A program made the translations under genes and the position numbers. Below the pieces are notes generated by a model. The model was not told the DNA's origin. It worked only from the letters and a program-made list of their open reading frames with translations, and made no database searches. From NCBI GenBank assembly GCA_947629645.1, contig CANREV010000015.1:1-64000 (forward strand): DNA of 64,000 nt. The letters run 5' to 3'. The DNA comes from an uncultured Acetatifactor sp. Lineage in GTDB: Bacteria; Bacillota; Clostridia; Lachnospirales; Lachnospiraceae. Below, in pieces: positions 26,107 through 34,977 of the stretch; position 1 is the stretch's first letter, and the number at the start of each line of letters is the position of its first letter.

Positions 26107-27018
26107 ATGGACTATGTTCTGAGAACAAAAGCCTTGAAAAAAACGTATGGGAATTACAAGGCGCTAAGTGGGCTGTCCATGAATGTCCCACAGGGAGCCA
26201 TTTACGGATTCATTGGGAAAAACGGCGCCGGAAAAACTACGCTGATCCGGCTGATCTGTGGACTGCAGGACCCCACATCCGGCGGGTACACATTGTACGG
26301 CAGGGAAAATACGGATAAGGAGATCGCAAAATCCCGCAGAAGAATGGGGGCCGTTGTGGAAACGCCCGCGCTCTATCCGGATATGACCGCGGCGGATAAT
26401 CTGAAGCAGCAGTACCTCATACTGGGGCTTCCGTCTTTTGACGGATTGCCGGAGATTCTGAAAACGGTAGGCCTGTATGATGTGGGAAAGAAAAAGGTGA
26501 AGCATTTTTCTCTCGGTATGCGGCAAAGGCTGGGGATCGCCGTGGCGCTTGTGGGGGATCCCGACTTTCTGGTTCTGGACGAGCCGGTGAACGGTCTGGA
26601 CCCGGAAGGTATCGTTGAGATGCGGGAACTGATTTTAAAGCTCAACAGGGAACGTCAGATCACTGTTTTAGTCTCAAGCCATATTCTGGACGAACTTTCT
26701 AAACTGGCTACCCATTACGGGTTTATCGACAACGGGCGTATCGTGAAAGAGATCAGCGCAAAGGAACTGGAAGCGGCAATGAAAAAGTGCGTGCGGGTGG
26801 AAGTGGACGACACAAAAGCGCTCGCCCGCGTGCTGGACCGGATGAATCTGGAATATGCGGTTCTTTCCGACAGGATGGTCGATGTGTATGCCAGAGTCAA
26901 TATTTCCCGGCTGACTTTTGCGCTGGCCGAAGAAAACTGCCAGGTATTTTCCGTACAGGAGCGGGATGAAAGTCTGGAAAGCTACTATATTAATCTGATA
27001 GGGGGTGGAAATCCATGA
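26107..27018 (+). CDS. ABC transporter ATP-binding protein, BcrA-like
   Basis: A 303-residue ATPase. Walker A is GKNGAGKTTL, the signature is FSLGMRQR and Walker B is FLVLDEPVNGLDPEG, followed by the switch histidine in SSHI. Length and the C-terminal extension fit bacitracin/lantibiotic exporters (BcrA, CprA type). An AAAGGAGG site precedes the start, and the gene overlaps the permease by 4 nt (ATGA). It probably confers resistance to a cell-wall-active peptide, inferred from the linked two-component system. Confidence 0.92.
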   Translation: MDYVLRTKALKKTYGNYKALSGLSMNVPQGAIYGFIGKNGAGKTTLIRLICGLQDPTSGGYTLYGRENTDKEIAKSRRRMGAVVETPALYPDMTAADNLKQQYLILGLPSFDGLPEILKTVGLYDVGKKKVKHFSLGMRQRLGIAVALVGDPDFLVLDEPVNGLDPEGIVEMRELILKLNRERQITVLVSSHILDELSKLATHYGFIDNGRIVKEISAKELEAAMKKCVRVEVDDTKALARVLDRMNLEYAVLSDRMVDVYARVNISRLTFALAEENCQVFSVQERDESLESYYINLIGGGNP

Positions 27019-27848
27019 GCAGGCTGATTCATGCCGGTTTTCACCGTCTGCGTAAAGATACGGCTTTCCGGGTTCTTGGGGCAGCGGTCCTGATCCTGTC
27101 TCTGATATGCAGCTATCTCAATACGGATGCATGGAGAGCGGCCAAGGACAGGGGTCTTGACACTTCCATGGAAGATTATTTCTTTCAGCTTGCGCCCTAT
27201 ATGTCCGCGTTTTTCGCTGTATTCGTGAGCTTATTTATCGGAACGGAGTATTCGGACGCGGCGATCCGCAACAAATTGATAGCGGGGCATACCCGGAAAA
27301 GTATCTATTTTTCCAATTATATTGTCTGCCTCTTTGCGGATCTGGTCTTACTCGGCCTGTGGCTTTTGGGGCAGATACCCTGCTTTTTTACCATAGGAGC
27401 TCCCAGGATGGGAATGGGAAGTTTTGCCGTATATATTCTGGTGGCGGTCTGTTTTACGGCTTCATCCACGGCACTGTTTAGCCTGATCTGTATGCTGCAG
27501 CCCAACAAGGCGCTGGAGGTGATCTTTTGTCTGGTTCTCTGGGTGGGATTGATCCTGGCGGCAAGCGGCTGCAACGATCGGCTCTGCGAAGTGGAAATGA
27601 GCAGTGGAATGGCCTACATCAATGGTGAATTTGTGTGGCAGGAAGAGACGCCAAATCCCCTCTATGTGTCCGGGTCAAAGCGCCTTGTGCTGGAATGTCT
27701 GCTGGACGTTCTGCCCACCGGCCCGGCGATACTGATGCATGAAGTTTCCATCGATCATCCTTTTCGGGAAATGGCGCTGGCGGCTGCGCTGACCGGGGCT
27801 GTGTGCGCGATTGGCGCGCAGGCTTTCCAAAGAAAGGATATCCGGTGA
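27015..27848 (+). CDS. ABC-2 type permease partner of the BcrA-like ATPase
   Basis: 277 residues with about six transmembrane helices and a soluble external loop between the fourth and fifth or fifth and sixth helices. It starts inside the ATPase stop region, so translation is coupled. The architecture fits ABC-2 exporters of the lantibiotic-immunity/bacitracin group. Confidence 0.88.
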   Translation: MSRLIHAGFHRLRKDTAFRVLGAAVLILSLICSYLNTDAWRAAKDRGLDTSMEDYFFQLAPYMSAFFAVFVSLFIGTEYSDAAIRNKLIAGHTRKSIYFSNYIVCLFADLVLLGLWLLGQIPCFFTIGAPRMGMGSFAVYILVAVCFTASSTALFSLICMLQPNKALEVIFCLVLWVGLILAASGCNDRLCEVEMSSGMAYINGEFVWQEETPNPLYVSGSKRLVLECLLDVLPTGPAILMHEVSIDHPFREMALAAALTGAVCAIGAQAFQRKDIR

Positions 27849-27926
27849 TTTCCTGACCGCGTCTGGTATTTTTAACAGACTTTCGCGGCGAGCCGGACGA
27901 AAAAGACAGGAGGCATAGGTTTTTGT

Positions 27927-28820
27927 GTGGTGATTGGGTTATGGGCTGTGTCCGGCGTGATGGCGGCTGCCATTTTGATTCTGGCGGTGAAAGTATATCT
28001 GCTGAAAAAAAGCCTGCGGGAAATCAGGGACGGCTTCGCCGACAGGCTCATGACCGGAACCAATACGCTGATCAGCGTTTCTTCCAGGGACAGGCGCGTG
28101 AGGGAACTGGCCCGTGAGATCAACGTGCAGCTTGCGCAGCTTCGCGGCCAGCGGCACCGCTATCTGCAGGGAGACGCGGAATTAAAGAACGCGGTCGCGA
28201 ATATATCCCATGATCTCAGGACGCCGTTGACCGCGATCTGCGGATATCTGGATCTGCTGGAGAAGGAAGAAACCCCGGAAACCGTGAAAAGATACCTTTC
28301 GGTCATCCGGGAGCGGACGGAGGCTATGACACAGCTGACAGAGGAACTTTTTGCCTATTCCGTTCTTGTTTCCAAAGGCGACAGCGGGGAGAGGAACCCG
28401 GTTTGCGTGGGAGATGTCCTGGAGGAATGTATCGCCGCCTGTTATGCGCAGTTTGGGCAGCAAAAGATCGTTCCCGCGATCAGTCTGCCCTCACGGAAAG
28501 TCATCCGCAATCTTGACCGGTCCGCCCTGGCCCGCATCTTCTCCAATCTTTTAAACAACGCGCTCAAATACAGTAACGGCGATCTGGAGATCTGCCTGCG
28601 GGAGAGCGGCGAAATTGAATTTTCCAATACGGCGCCGGGGCTGGACGGGATACAGGTGGGAAAGCTGTTCGATCGGTTCTACACCGTGGAGACGGCGGGA
28701 CATTCCACGGGTTTGGGGCTGTCTATCGCGAAAACATTGACGGAGCGGATGCGCGGGGAAATATCGGCCTCCTACGAAAATAACAGGCTCACGATACGCG
28801 TTGTCTTTCCGGAATTCTGA
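27927..28820 (+). CDS. Sensor histidine kinase of the ABC-linked two-component system
   Basis: A 297-residue short kinase starting at GTG 27927; AGGAGG lies 13 nt upstream, so the start is not fully certain. Only one N-terminal transmembrane helix (about 3-25) is visible, with no external sensor domain. The H-box NISHDLRTPLT gives His95, and the ATPase N, G1 and G2 boxes are present (NLLNNALKYS, STGLGLSIAK). Kinases lacking a sensor domain next to ABC exporters are thought to read the transporter's activity. Its cognate regulator is very likely the protein at 25341. Confidence 0.9.
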   Translation: MVIGLWAVSGVMAAAILILAVKVYLLKKSLREIRDGFADRLMTGTNTLISVSSRDRRVRELAREINVQLAQLRGQRHRYLQGDAELKNAVANISHDLRTPLTAICGYLDLLEKEETPETVKRYLSVIRERTEAMTQLTEELFAYSVLVSKGDSGERNPVCVGDVLEECIAACYAQFGQQKIVPAISLPSRKVIRNLDRSALARIFSNLLNNALKYSNGDLEICLRESGEIEFSNTAPGLDGIQVGKLFDRFYTVETAGHSTGLGLSIAKTLTERMRGEISASYENNRLTIRVVFPEF

Positions 28821-28846
28821 AATTTCCCAAATTTTTTTTAAAAAAT

Positions 28847-28876
28847 TAAAACCTTTTTTCCGGATGTCAGGTTATA
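28847..28876 (+). promoter_or_regulatory. Possible ECF-sigma promoter before the ECF sigma gene
   Basis: TAAAACCTTTT (28847-28857) resembles the -35 region of sigma-W-like promoters (TGAAAC plus a T tract). A weak -10-like GGTTAT lies about 17 nt downstream. This would fit autoregulation, but the -10 match is poor. Confidence 0.25.
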
Positions 28877-28907
28877 TATGATGTAAGCATGATACGAAGG
28901 AGCTGCC

Positions 28908-29480
28908 ATGGACGAGCGTCAATGGATCCGCGCGATCCGGAGAGGAGAAAAACAGTATTTGCAGGATATCATCGAAAAGTATTATGATGATATCTTCCGT
29001 TTTTGCGCTTTCTGGACAGGCAGTAGAGAGGACGCTTACGATCTGGCGCAGGAGACTTTTCTGAAATTTATCCGGTATGTGGAAAATTACCGCAGCCACA
29101 GCCTGAAAGGTTATCTGCTCACCATCGCCATGAATCTGTGCCGGGATCATATGACAAGAAACAACAGAAGAAGACAGTATGAGAGCAGTATGGAAGAAAT
29201 GGAAGAAAAGGGAATCGCGGAGGAGACTTTTGCGGGACGGGAAGAAACACCGGAGGAAGCCGCGCTGGAGGCGGAGCTTTCCGGACGGCTGATGCGCGAA
29301 CTTTCCCGGCTGCCCTGCGAACAGAGGGAGGCGCTGTTGTTTCATTATCTGCATGATATGAAATACCGCGAGATCGCAAGACTGACGGGAGTGCCCGCCG
29401 CCACGGTGAAATCCCGCGTAAGGCAGGGGATGGAAAAACTGAGAAAATCGTTGAAGAAGGAGGATTTTCTGGATGGCTAA
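28908..29480 (+). CDS. ECF-type RNA polymerase sigma factor
   Basis: A 190-residue sigma-70 family factor with only regions 2 and 4. Region 2 contains YDLAQETFLKFIRY and the -10 recognition helix. A charged linker follows, then region 4 with LPCEQREALLFHYLHD and the DNA helix EIARLTGVPAATVKSRV. A GGAG site precedes ATG 28908. It overlaps the next gene by 8 nt, and that gene may encode its regulator. The set of ECF factor, membrane protein and ABC exporter suggests a response to envelope stress. Confidence 0.93.
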   Translation: MDERQWIRAIRRGEKQYLQDIIEKYYDDIFRFCAFWTGSREDAYDLAQETFLKFIRYVENYRSHSLKGYLLTIAMNLCRDHMTRNNRRRQYESSMEEMEEKGIAEETFAGREETPEEAALEAELSGRLMRELSRLPCEQREALLFHYLHDMKYREIARLTGVPAATVKSRVRQGMEKLRKSLKKEDFLDG

Positions 29481-30255
29481 AGACATTGTAAACGCCTGGG
29501 AGGACGGAAGAAAGTTATTTGCCCGCGCGGCCGGACTCAATCCGGACCGGGACAGGAAGCGGGAAGCGCTGGTCTGCCTGGGGGAGGCCGTGGCGGAAAA
29601 AAGATTGCGCTACACTCCGCCTTTTACAGAGTTTCTGCGGATTCAGTTACAGTATATTCCGCTTTTTTTCTGGGCGGCGCAGGGCTTTTTAGTGCTTGGC
29701 GTTTTCCTGTTTTTTTGGCGTTTCTCAGGCAGAGGCGCCGATTTCTGGGCGTATCTGCGGTGCGGCTCTGTAGCGGCAACGTGGCTCGGGGTGCTGTGTC
29801 ACGGGATGCTGGGACGCCATTTTTTCAGCGGTATGTCGGAGTTGGAGCAGAGCTGCTATATCAATCTCAGTCAGATGTGGATCATCAGAATGCTTTTGTG
29901 TAACGGCATGGATATCCTGTTTCTGACAGTGATAGGGGGATGGATCGCGGCTGACACGGAAACGCCCGCCGGATGCGTCATGACGTATCTGCTGGTCCCT
30001 TTTGTGCTCTCCGATGTCTGTTGTCTTTTGGCGGTCAATATGTCGCGGAGCGGAAAGAACAGGTTCGCACTGGCGGCCCTGGCGGTGGCAATGGCGCTTA
30101 TCGCGCTGTGTTTCTCCGCCGTCCCGGAGCTTTACGATGCGGCCTGTCTGTGGGTATGGATCGCTGTGCTTGTTACCGCCGCGCTGGTTTTCGCGTGGCA
30201 GATCAGAAGTTGTTATTACAAGATGATAAGAGGTGATATCATATGTTTGAATTAG
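29473..30255 (+). CDS. Multi-pass membrane protein, possible anti-sigma factor
   Basis: 260 residues: a cytoplasmic N-terminal segment of about 60 residues followed by six predicted transmembrane helices. It overlaps the sigma gene by 8 nt and the ATPase gene by 13 nt, so all three are translationally coupled. Position after an ECF gene suggests an anti-sigma role through the soluble N-terminal segment. No zinc-binding HxxxCxxC motif is visible, so it would not be a standard ZAS anti-sigma factor. It could equally be a membrane subunit of the ABC system. Confidence 0.7.
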   Translation: MAKDIVNAWEDGRKLFARAAGLNPDRDRKREALVCLGEAVAEKRLRYTPPFTEFLRIQLQYIPLFFWAAQGFLVLGVFLFFWRFSGRGADFWAYLRCGSVAATWLGVLCHGMLGRHFFSGMSELEQSCYINLSQMWIIRMLLCNGMDILFLTVIGGWIAADTETPAGCVMTYLLVPFVLSDVCCLLAVNMSRSGKNRFALAALAVAMALIALCFSAVPELYDAACLWVWIAVLVTAALVFAWQIRSCYYKMIRGDIICLN

Positions 30256-31118
30256 AACTTCGCAATGTTTCAAAACGTTACGGCAGCAGGCGTGTGGTGG
30301 ACGGCGTGGACTGCGTTTTGTCCTGCGGGGTGTACGGCCTGCTGGGGGCGAACGGCGCGGGAAAGACCACGCTGTTACGGATGATCTGCGGTATCCTGGA
30401 AACGAGCGGCGGGGAGATATTGTGCGAGGGGTCTGGGATCAGGAAGCTGGGGGCGGAGTATCGCAGGCTGTTAGGCTATCTGCCCCAGAATTTCGGCTAT
30501 TATCCCGAGTTTACGGCGAAGAAGTTTTTATGGTATCTGGCGGCGCTGAAAGCGATTCCAAAGAGCGAGGCTTCTTCCAAAGCGGAGGAGCTTTTGAAGC
30601 TGGTGGGGCTGGAAGAAGTGAAGGATAAAAAGATCAAAACGTTTTCCGGCGGGATGGTGCGCAGGCTTGGGATCGCGCAGGCGCTGTTAGGAGATCCCAA
30701 AATACTGATTCTGGACGAACCAACGGCGGGGCTGGACCCCAGGGAAAGGATCCGCTTCCGCAACATCATCAGCGCGCTCTCTAAGGACAGGATCATTATT
30801 TTATCCACCCATATCGTGTCGGACGTGGAGTATATCGCCGACAGGATCCTTCTGATGAAGGACGGCAGGATCTTGTCCGAGGGCGGTATCGAACAGATGC
30901 TTGCTAAGATGCGTGGAAAAGTCTGGGAGTGTTTTGTAAGGCCGGAGGAGACGGAAAGCTATCAGGCGAAGTATTCCGTCAGCAGTCTGCGCAGCACGGA
31001 CGACGGGATCCGGCTGCGGATCGTTTCGGACTTCTGTCCGGTGGAGAAAGCGGTGCCCGCGGACCCGGATCTGGACGATGTTTACCTGTATTATTTCAGG
31101 GAAGATGATAAAAAGTAA
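30243..31118 (+). CDS. ABC transporter ATP-binding protein
   Basis: A 291-residue ATPase. Walker A is GANGAGKTTLL, the Q loop is in YLPQNFGYYPE, the signature is FSGGMVRR, Walker B is ILILDEPTAGLDP and the switch histidine is in STHI. The C-terminal extension of about 70 residues is typical of ABC-2 exporter ATPases. Its start lies within the preceding membrane gene, and its permease partner is the gene at 31227. Confidence 0.92.
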   Translation: MFELELRNVSKRYGSRRVVDGVDCVLSCGVYGLLGANGAGKTTLLRMICGILETSGGEILCEGSGIRKLGAEYRRLLGYLPQNFGYYPEFTAKKFLWYLAALKAIPKSEASSKAEELLKLVGLEEVKDKKIKTFSGGMVRRLGIAQALLGDPKILILDEPTAGLDPRERIRFRNIISALSKDRIIILSTHIVSDVEYIADRILLMKDGRILSEGGIEQMLAKMRGKVWECFVRPEETESYQAKYSVSSLRSTDDGIRLRIVSDFCPVEKAVPADPDLDDVYLYYFREDDKK

Positions 31119-31226
31119 CGTCAACCCCGCTATTTGTGCCGGAGCGTCACAAATTCCCCTGATGGCGGACGAGAAACCGTACACACGAATTTCTCATCGC
31201 ATAAACGCTCTGAAATGGAGGTTAAG

Positions 31227-32348
31227 ATGTTTGGAAAAGAACTTTATCGGATCCTGTCGCGCAAGATCACGCTGCCCGCATTGTTCCTGGCCGCCGCGCT
31301 GACCTTTTTTATGAATAATTCCATCTGGGAGGAGGGAGTGATAGACAACGGACAAATTTACCGTTACGGTCAGGCCATCGCTAAGGATAAGGCGATCGCG
31401 GAAGAATTCACAGGGATCCTGACGGAGGAAAAGGTGAGGGCGATCTGGGAAAAGTACGGCGCTCCGGTCAATGCCGCGAACCGCAGTCTGGAAAAGGAGA
31501 GGATGCGGGAACTGGCGGGACAGGGAGGAAACGATAACTACTGCAATCTGTTTGTGGCAAAATGGTTCGCCCAAGAGACGACCGGGGAGGACGGCAGGGC
31601 AGAGCTTTCGCTGCCGGAAGAGCTGCCGGAAGAATTTCTGAACGGGAAATATTATTTCGGTTATACCGGACAGGGATGGGGATTCTATGGAGATAAAATG
31701 ATCATGAACATTGTCATGAGTTTTCTCGCGGCGATCATCGGAATATGCCCGATGTTTTCGGAAGATTACGCATACCGGACGGCGGATGTTATTCTGCCAA
31801 CTAAAAAGGGGCGTTTTCATCTCTGGCTCCTCAGGACGGGAACGGGTTTTGTCTTTGCGTCCGTCTGCTACTGGCTGATCTGCGGGATCACATTTTTCAC
31901 ACAGTACTTTTTGTACGGCCCCGAGGGACTTCGCGTCAGCTGCGTTTTCTCCGATATGCCCTATGAATGGACGCGGTGGGATACGCCCTTCTGGAAATCT
32001 CTGCTGGAAATGCACTTCTGGGGATGGTTTTCCGTACTGATACTGGTGCTGCAGATCCAGGCGGTCTCCGCAAAGTGCAGATCGTCCTTTGCCGCCCTGC
32101 TGTGGTCGCTGGCGGTACTGTTCGGCCCTATCGCCGTGATCAGGCTTGTTTTGGATCAATTACCACAGACCTGGTTAAATATGTATCTGCAGCAGATCGG
32201 CTACGGTATGCCCGTTTCGTTTTCCGTGATCTTTCTCCAGGCTTCGCTGAAGGGGAAAAGGATCCTGCTTCGCGCGGCGGTCTTATCAGGGATTTTGGGA
32301 ACGGCGCTGGGGATCGGAAACTGGTGCCGGCATGAGGTGAAAAGCTGA
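31227..32348 (+). CDS. ABC-2 family permease with large extracytoplasmic domain
   Basis: 373 residues from ATG 31227, which has TGGAGG 5 nt upstream; ATG 31215 overlaps that site. One N-terminal helix (about 15-30) is followed by about 130 external residues, then five or six more helices. This arrangement is common in clostridial ABC-2 permeases working with the preceding type of ATPase. Its substrate is unknown. The convergent LytTR gene ends 16 nt after its stop. Confidence 0.82.
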   Translation: MFGKELYRILSRKITLPALFLAAALTFFMNNSIWEEGVIDNGQIYRYGQAIAKDKAIAEEFTGILTEEKVRAIWEKYGAPVNAANRSLEKERMRELAGQGGNDNYCNLFVAKWFAQETTGEDGRAELSLPEELPEEFLNGKYYFGYTGQGWGFYGDKMIMNIVMSFLAAIIGICPMFSEDYAYRTADVILPTKKGRFHLWLLRTGTGFVFASVCYWLICGITFFTQYFLYGPEGLRVSCVFSDMPYEWTRWDTPFWKSLLEMHFWGWFSVLILVLQIQAVSAKCRSSFAALLWSLAVLFGPIAVIRLVLDQLPQTWLNMYLQQIGYGMPVSFSVIFLQASLKGKRILLRAAVLSGILGTALGIGNWCRHEVKS

Positions 32349-32364
32349 AAAACGCGCGCCCGCG

Positions 32365-33183
32365 TTACGGTTTGTCTTCCGCGGCTTCGCGCAGGATCTG
32401 TTTTTTGATACGCGTATACTTCTTCTCGGGTATGGGAAGCTCCGTCCCATCGGATAAGGCGACCGCAAAACGGCGGATATCCGTTACATGGGCGGGATTT
32501 AACAGATATCCGGAGTGGATGCGCAGAAAAAGCTCCGGATATTTCTTCTCAAATGCCGACAGCGTATCGTTGACGGTGATCGTTTCGCTCTCCGTATGGA
32601 TCCGGAGCTTTGCGGAGTGCTTGACGGTTTCCGCATATAAGATATGGGATGCAGCAATCCGGTGGATGCAGCGGTCCGTTGTCTTTACGGTCACATAGTG
32701 CTCCGGCTTCGATAAGAGGGGAACCACCGAGGATATGCTCTCATAGTGGACGGGATAGATCACGTCCCGCTCGTCATAGGGCCAGGCGTTGCTGATGTGC
32801 AGGCAGACGATCTCGGGCTGGTATTCTGCCTTTTGCGCCTCCCTTACCTTTTTATCCCGCCATGTATAATGCAGCCATTGATCGTGGGTGATCGTATTGC
32901 CATCGGGATAATGCGTGCAGACATCGTAATGCAGCACGACTTCCTTTATATGATTGTTGAGGGGCATGTACCGGGCCCTGATGTCCCCCATGGTGAAGGT
33001 GAGGGAATGCTTTTCCATGGCGAAAGTCTGTATCAGCTTTTTCTTTCCCTGTATATACTGTCCCCTGGCGGGGCCGATCCATACTATGTCATCGCTTAAA
33101 TGCTCGAAAAAGGGATGCAGATTATTCTTATAATACTCTGTTATAATGAAGATAGAGAGTCTGATAATATCGTTGCTTTTCAT
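32365..33183 (-). CDS. LytTR DNA-binding regulator with SnoaL/NTF2-like N-terminal domain
   Basis: 272 residues on the minus strand. The N-terminal 130 residues look like a SnoaL/NTF2-like fold (small-molecule pocket or dimerisation domain): a helix, DDIVWIGPARGQYIQGKKKL, then strands with HYDVCTHYPDG. The C-terminal 100 residues are a LytTR domain (YVTVKTTDRCIHRIAASHIL, FLRIHSGYLLNPAHV, LPIPEKKYTRIKKQ). There is no receiver domain, so control is probably by ligand or stress rather than phosphorylation. The 12-bp repeats upstream of its start are candidate autoregulatory sites. Confidence 0.85.
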   Translation of the reverse strand: MKSNDIIRLSIFIITEYYKNNLHPFFEHLSDDIVWIGPARGQYIQGKKKLIQTFAMEKHSLTFTMGDIRARYMPLNNHIKEVVLHYDVCTHYPDGNTITHDQWLHYTWRDKKVREAQKAEYQPEIVCLHISNAWPYDERDVIYPVHYESISSVVPLLSKPEHYVTVKTTDRCIHRIAASHILYAETVKHSAKLRIHTESETITVNDTLSAFEKKYPELFLRIHSGYLLNPAHVTDIRRFAVALSDGTELPIPEKKYTRIKKQILREAAEDKP

Positions 33184-33230
33184 ACTGTTTTTCCACGCGG
33201 TTTCCCGATGTTTTCTGTTTCGTTAAGGTC

Positions 33231-33278
33231 CATGATACATATCATGATACATATCATAAGGTATATCATAATATATCC
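33231..33278. repeat. Four imperfect 12-bp tandem repeats
   Basis: CATGATACATAT occurs twice in tandem (33231-33242, 33243-33254), followed by CATAAGGTATAT (33255-33266) and CATAATATATCC (33267-33278). The array lies about 50 bp upstream of the LytTR gene's start, a position suited to regulator binding. The rest of 33279-33411 has a run of eight G (33365-33372) and no gene that I can support. Confidence 0.7.
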
Positions 33279-33411
33279 ATTGCCAATTATACATTACCGG
33301 ATACAGAATCACAAGTGATTTAGCACGAAAAAAAAGTGAATAAACAAAATAATGTTGAAAAACTGGGGGGGGTATTATAAAGTATTAAAATGTGCAGATA
33401 ATTGAGGGAAG

Positions 33412-33929
33412 TTTGGGCTGAGCGGTCTGGTCAAACGGCAGCTGATCAACGGCGTAAGCCCCATGTTCGCGCCGTTAGAGGATCTGGCGGCGAACGTCAG
33501 CAAGATCTCGGAGAAAAATCTGGATTTTAATGTTGACGGGCAGGAAGAGGTTTCGCCGTAGTGGCGGAGGAGATCTCCAATCTGTCGGCCAACAGTTCGG
33601 AGTCCAGTTCCAAGATCAGCCGGGTGATCGCGAAATCCCTCGCCTCTGTGGAACGCGGCAAGAATTTTGTGGAGAAAGTGGATAAGACCATATCGGACAG
33701 CGCGGAACATTCCGCGGGCAACACGGTGATGGTGGATGAGATCGTAAACTTTGTGGATACGCAGAAAAATTCGGCGGACGAAATACTGGCAAATATCCGT
33801 TCCATCAGCGGACTGGTGGAAAATAACGCGGCCAGCGCCGAGGAAAACGCCGCAATCTCAGCCAGCCTGGGAGAAAGCGCCCAGTCTTTGATGGATACGG
33901 TAGCGCAGTTTAAGCTGAAAAAATCATAA
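33412..33929 (+). pseudogene. Methyl-accepting chemotaxis protein, internally deleted
   Basis: 33415-33543 encodes a HAMP-type linker (LSGLVKRQLINGVSPMF, SKISEKNLDFNVDG), after which its frame reaches a stop at 33558-33560. Another frame begins at about 33541 with AGRGFAVVAEEISNLSANSS, the conserved hairpin tip region of chemoreceptors, and runs to the receptor's C terminus at 33929. The sensor domain, first helices and adaptation helices are missing. The junction near GGAAGAGG suggests deletion between short similar sequences. A residual 122-codon frame from GTG 33561 could be translated but would lack most of the receptor. Confidence 0.85.
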
Positions 33930-33965
33930 AGCGGATGTCTGCGGGAAGTCGGAGGTTCTTTGAGG

Positions 33966-34967
33966 ATGGAGGAGAAAAGAATACTGGTCATTGACGATGA
34001 CGCCGCAAACCTCACGATGGCAAACAAAATACTCAGTCAGGCAAATATGCGCGTAAGCTGTGTGAAATCGGGCGAGACGGCGCTTAAGTTTCTGCAGGCA
34101 AACAAGCCGGATCTGATTCTTCTGGACGTGCATATGCCCGGAATGGACGGATTTGCCACCCTCGCCGCGATCAGGGAAACTGATAATCAATGTCCTGTGA
34201 TTTTCCTTACGGCGGACGATGACAATGAGACCGAGACAAGGGGACTTAAAGCCGGCGCCATGGACTTTATCAAAAAGCCCTTTGTGCCGGAAGTGCTGCT
34301 TTTGCGGGTCAATCATGCCATAGACCTGACCCGTCTGCAGGAAGATCTCACCAGGGAAGTGCTGGCGCAGACAAAGAAGCTGACCAGGCTGTCCACTCAG
34401 ATCGTCATGGCGCTGGCGGGAGCCATCGATGCCAAGGATACCTATACCAACGGTCATTCATCGCGGGTGGCGGAATATTCCAGGACCATTGCGGGGCTGG
34501 CGGGGTTTACCAGGGAGGCGCAGGATGAGATCTATATGATCGGCCTGCTCCATGATGTGGGGAAAATAGGAATTCCCGATGCTATTATTAATAAACCGTC
34601 CAAACTGACCGATAAAGAATTCGAGATTATCAAGTCCCATCCCATTCTGGGCGCGAAGATCTTAGAGCGGATCCCTGAGTTTCCCAAGCTTTTGACAGGC
34701 GCAAGATACCATCATGAGCGGTATGACGGGAGAGGTTATCCGGACGGGCTTTCGGGAAGCGATATTCCCGTTGAGGCGCGCATTATAGCGGTCGCCGATT
34801 CTTACGATGCCATGAGCTCCAGAAGAAGTTACCGCGATGTGCTTCCCCAGGAGCAGATACGGGCGGAGATCGAGGAAGGAAAAGGGACGCAGTTTGATCC
34901 GGTCTTTGCGGACATCATGTTATCCATGATCGATGGGGATACGGATTATCAGATGAGAGAGAAATAG
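33966..34967 (+). CDS. Response regulator with HD-GYP output domain
   Basis: 333 residues from ATG 33966, with GGAGG 10 nt upstream. The N-terminal receiver has the acidic DDD (10-12), phospho-acceptor Asp54 and the KKPF lysine. A coiled linker leads to the HD-GYP domain, with HD at His196-Asp197 (LLHDVGKIGIPD) and GYP at 257-259 (YDGRGYPDG). HD-GYP proteins hydrolyse cyclic-di-GMP to pGpG or GMP. Only 10 nt separate it from the hybrid kinase, its likely phosphodonor. Confidence 0.95.
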   Translation: MEEKRILVIDDDAANLTMANKILSQANMRVSCVKSGETALKFLQANKPDLILLDVHMPGMDGFATLAAIRETDNQCPVIFLTADDDNETETRGLKAGAMDFIKKPFVPEVLLLRVNHAIDLTRLQEDLTREVLAQTKKLTRLSTQIVMALAGAIDAKDTYTNGHSSRVAEYSRTIAGLAGFTREAQDEIYMIGLLHDVGKIGIPDAIINKPSKLTDKEFEIIKSHPILGAKILERIPEFPKLLTGARYHHERYDGRGYPDGLSGSDIPVEARIIAVADSYDAMSSRRSYRDVLPQEQIRAEIEEGKGTQFDPVFADIMLSMIDGDTDYQMREK

Positions 34968-34977
34968 GCGGTGGAAT

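Noticed and set aside
31194..32159. 321-codon minus-strand frame opposite the ABC-2 permease
   Set aside because: The composition is that of an antisense shadow and there is no ribosome site. The plus-strand permease has a good site and ordered helices.
33527..34027. Long minus-strand frame opposite the chemoreceptor remnant and HD-GYP start
   Set aside because: It is the shadow of the receptor C-terminal frame. The plus strand shows clear receptor and receiver motifs.
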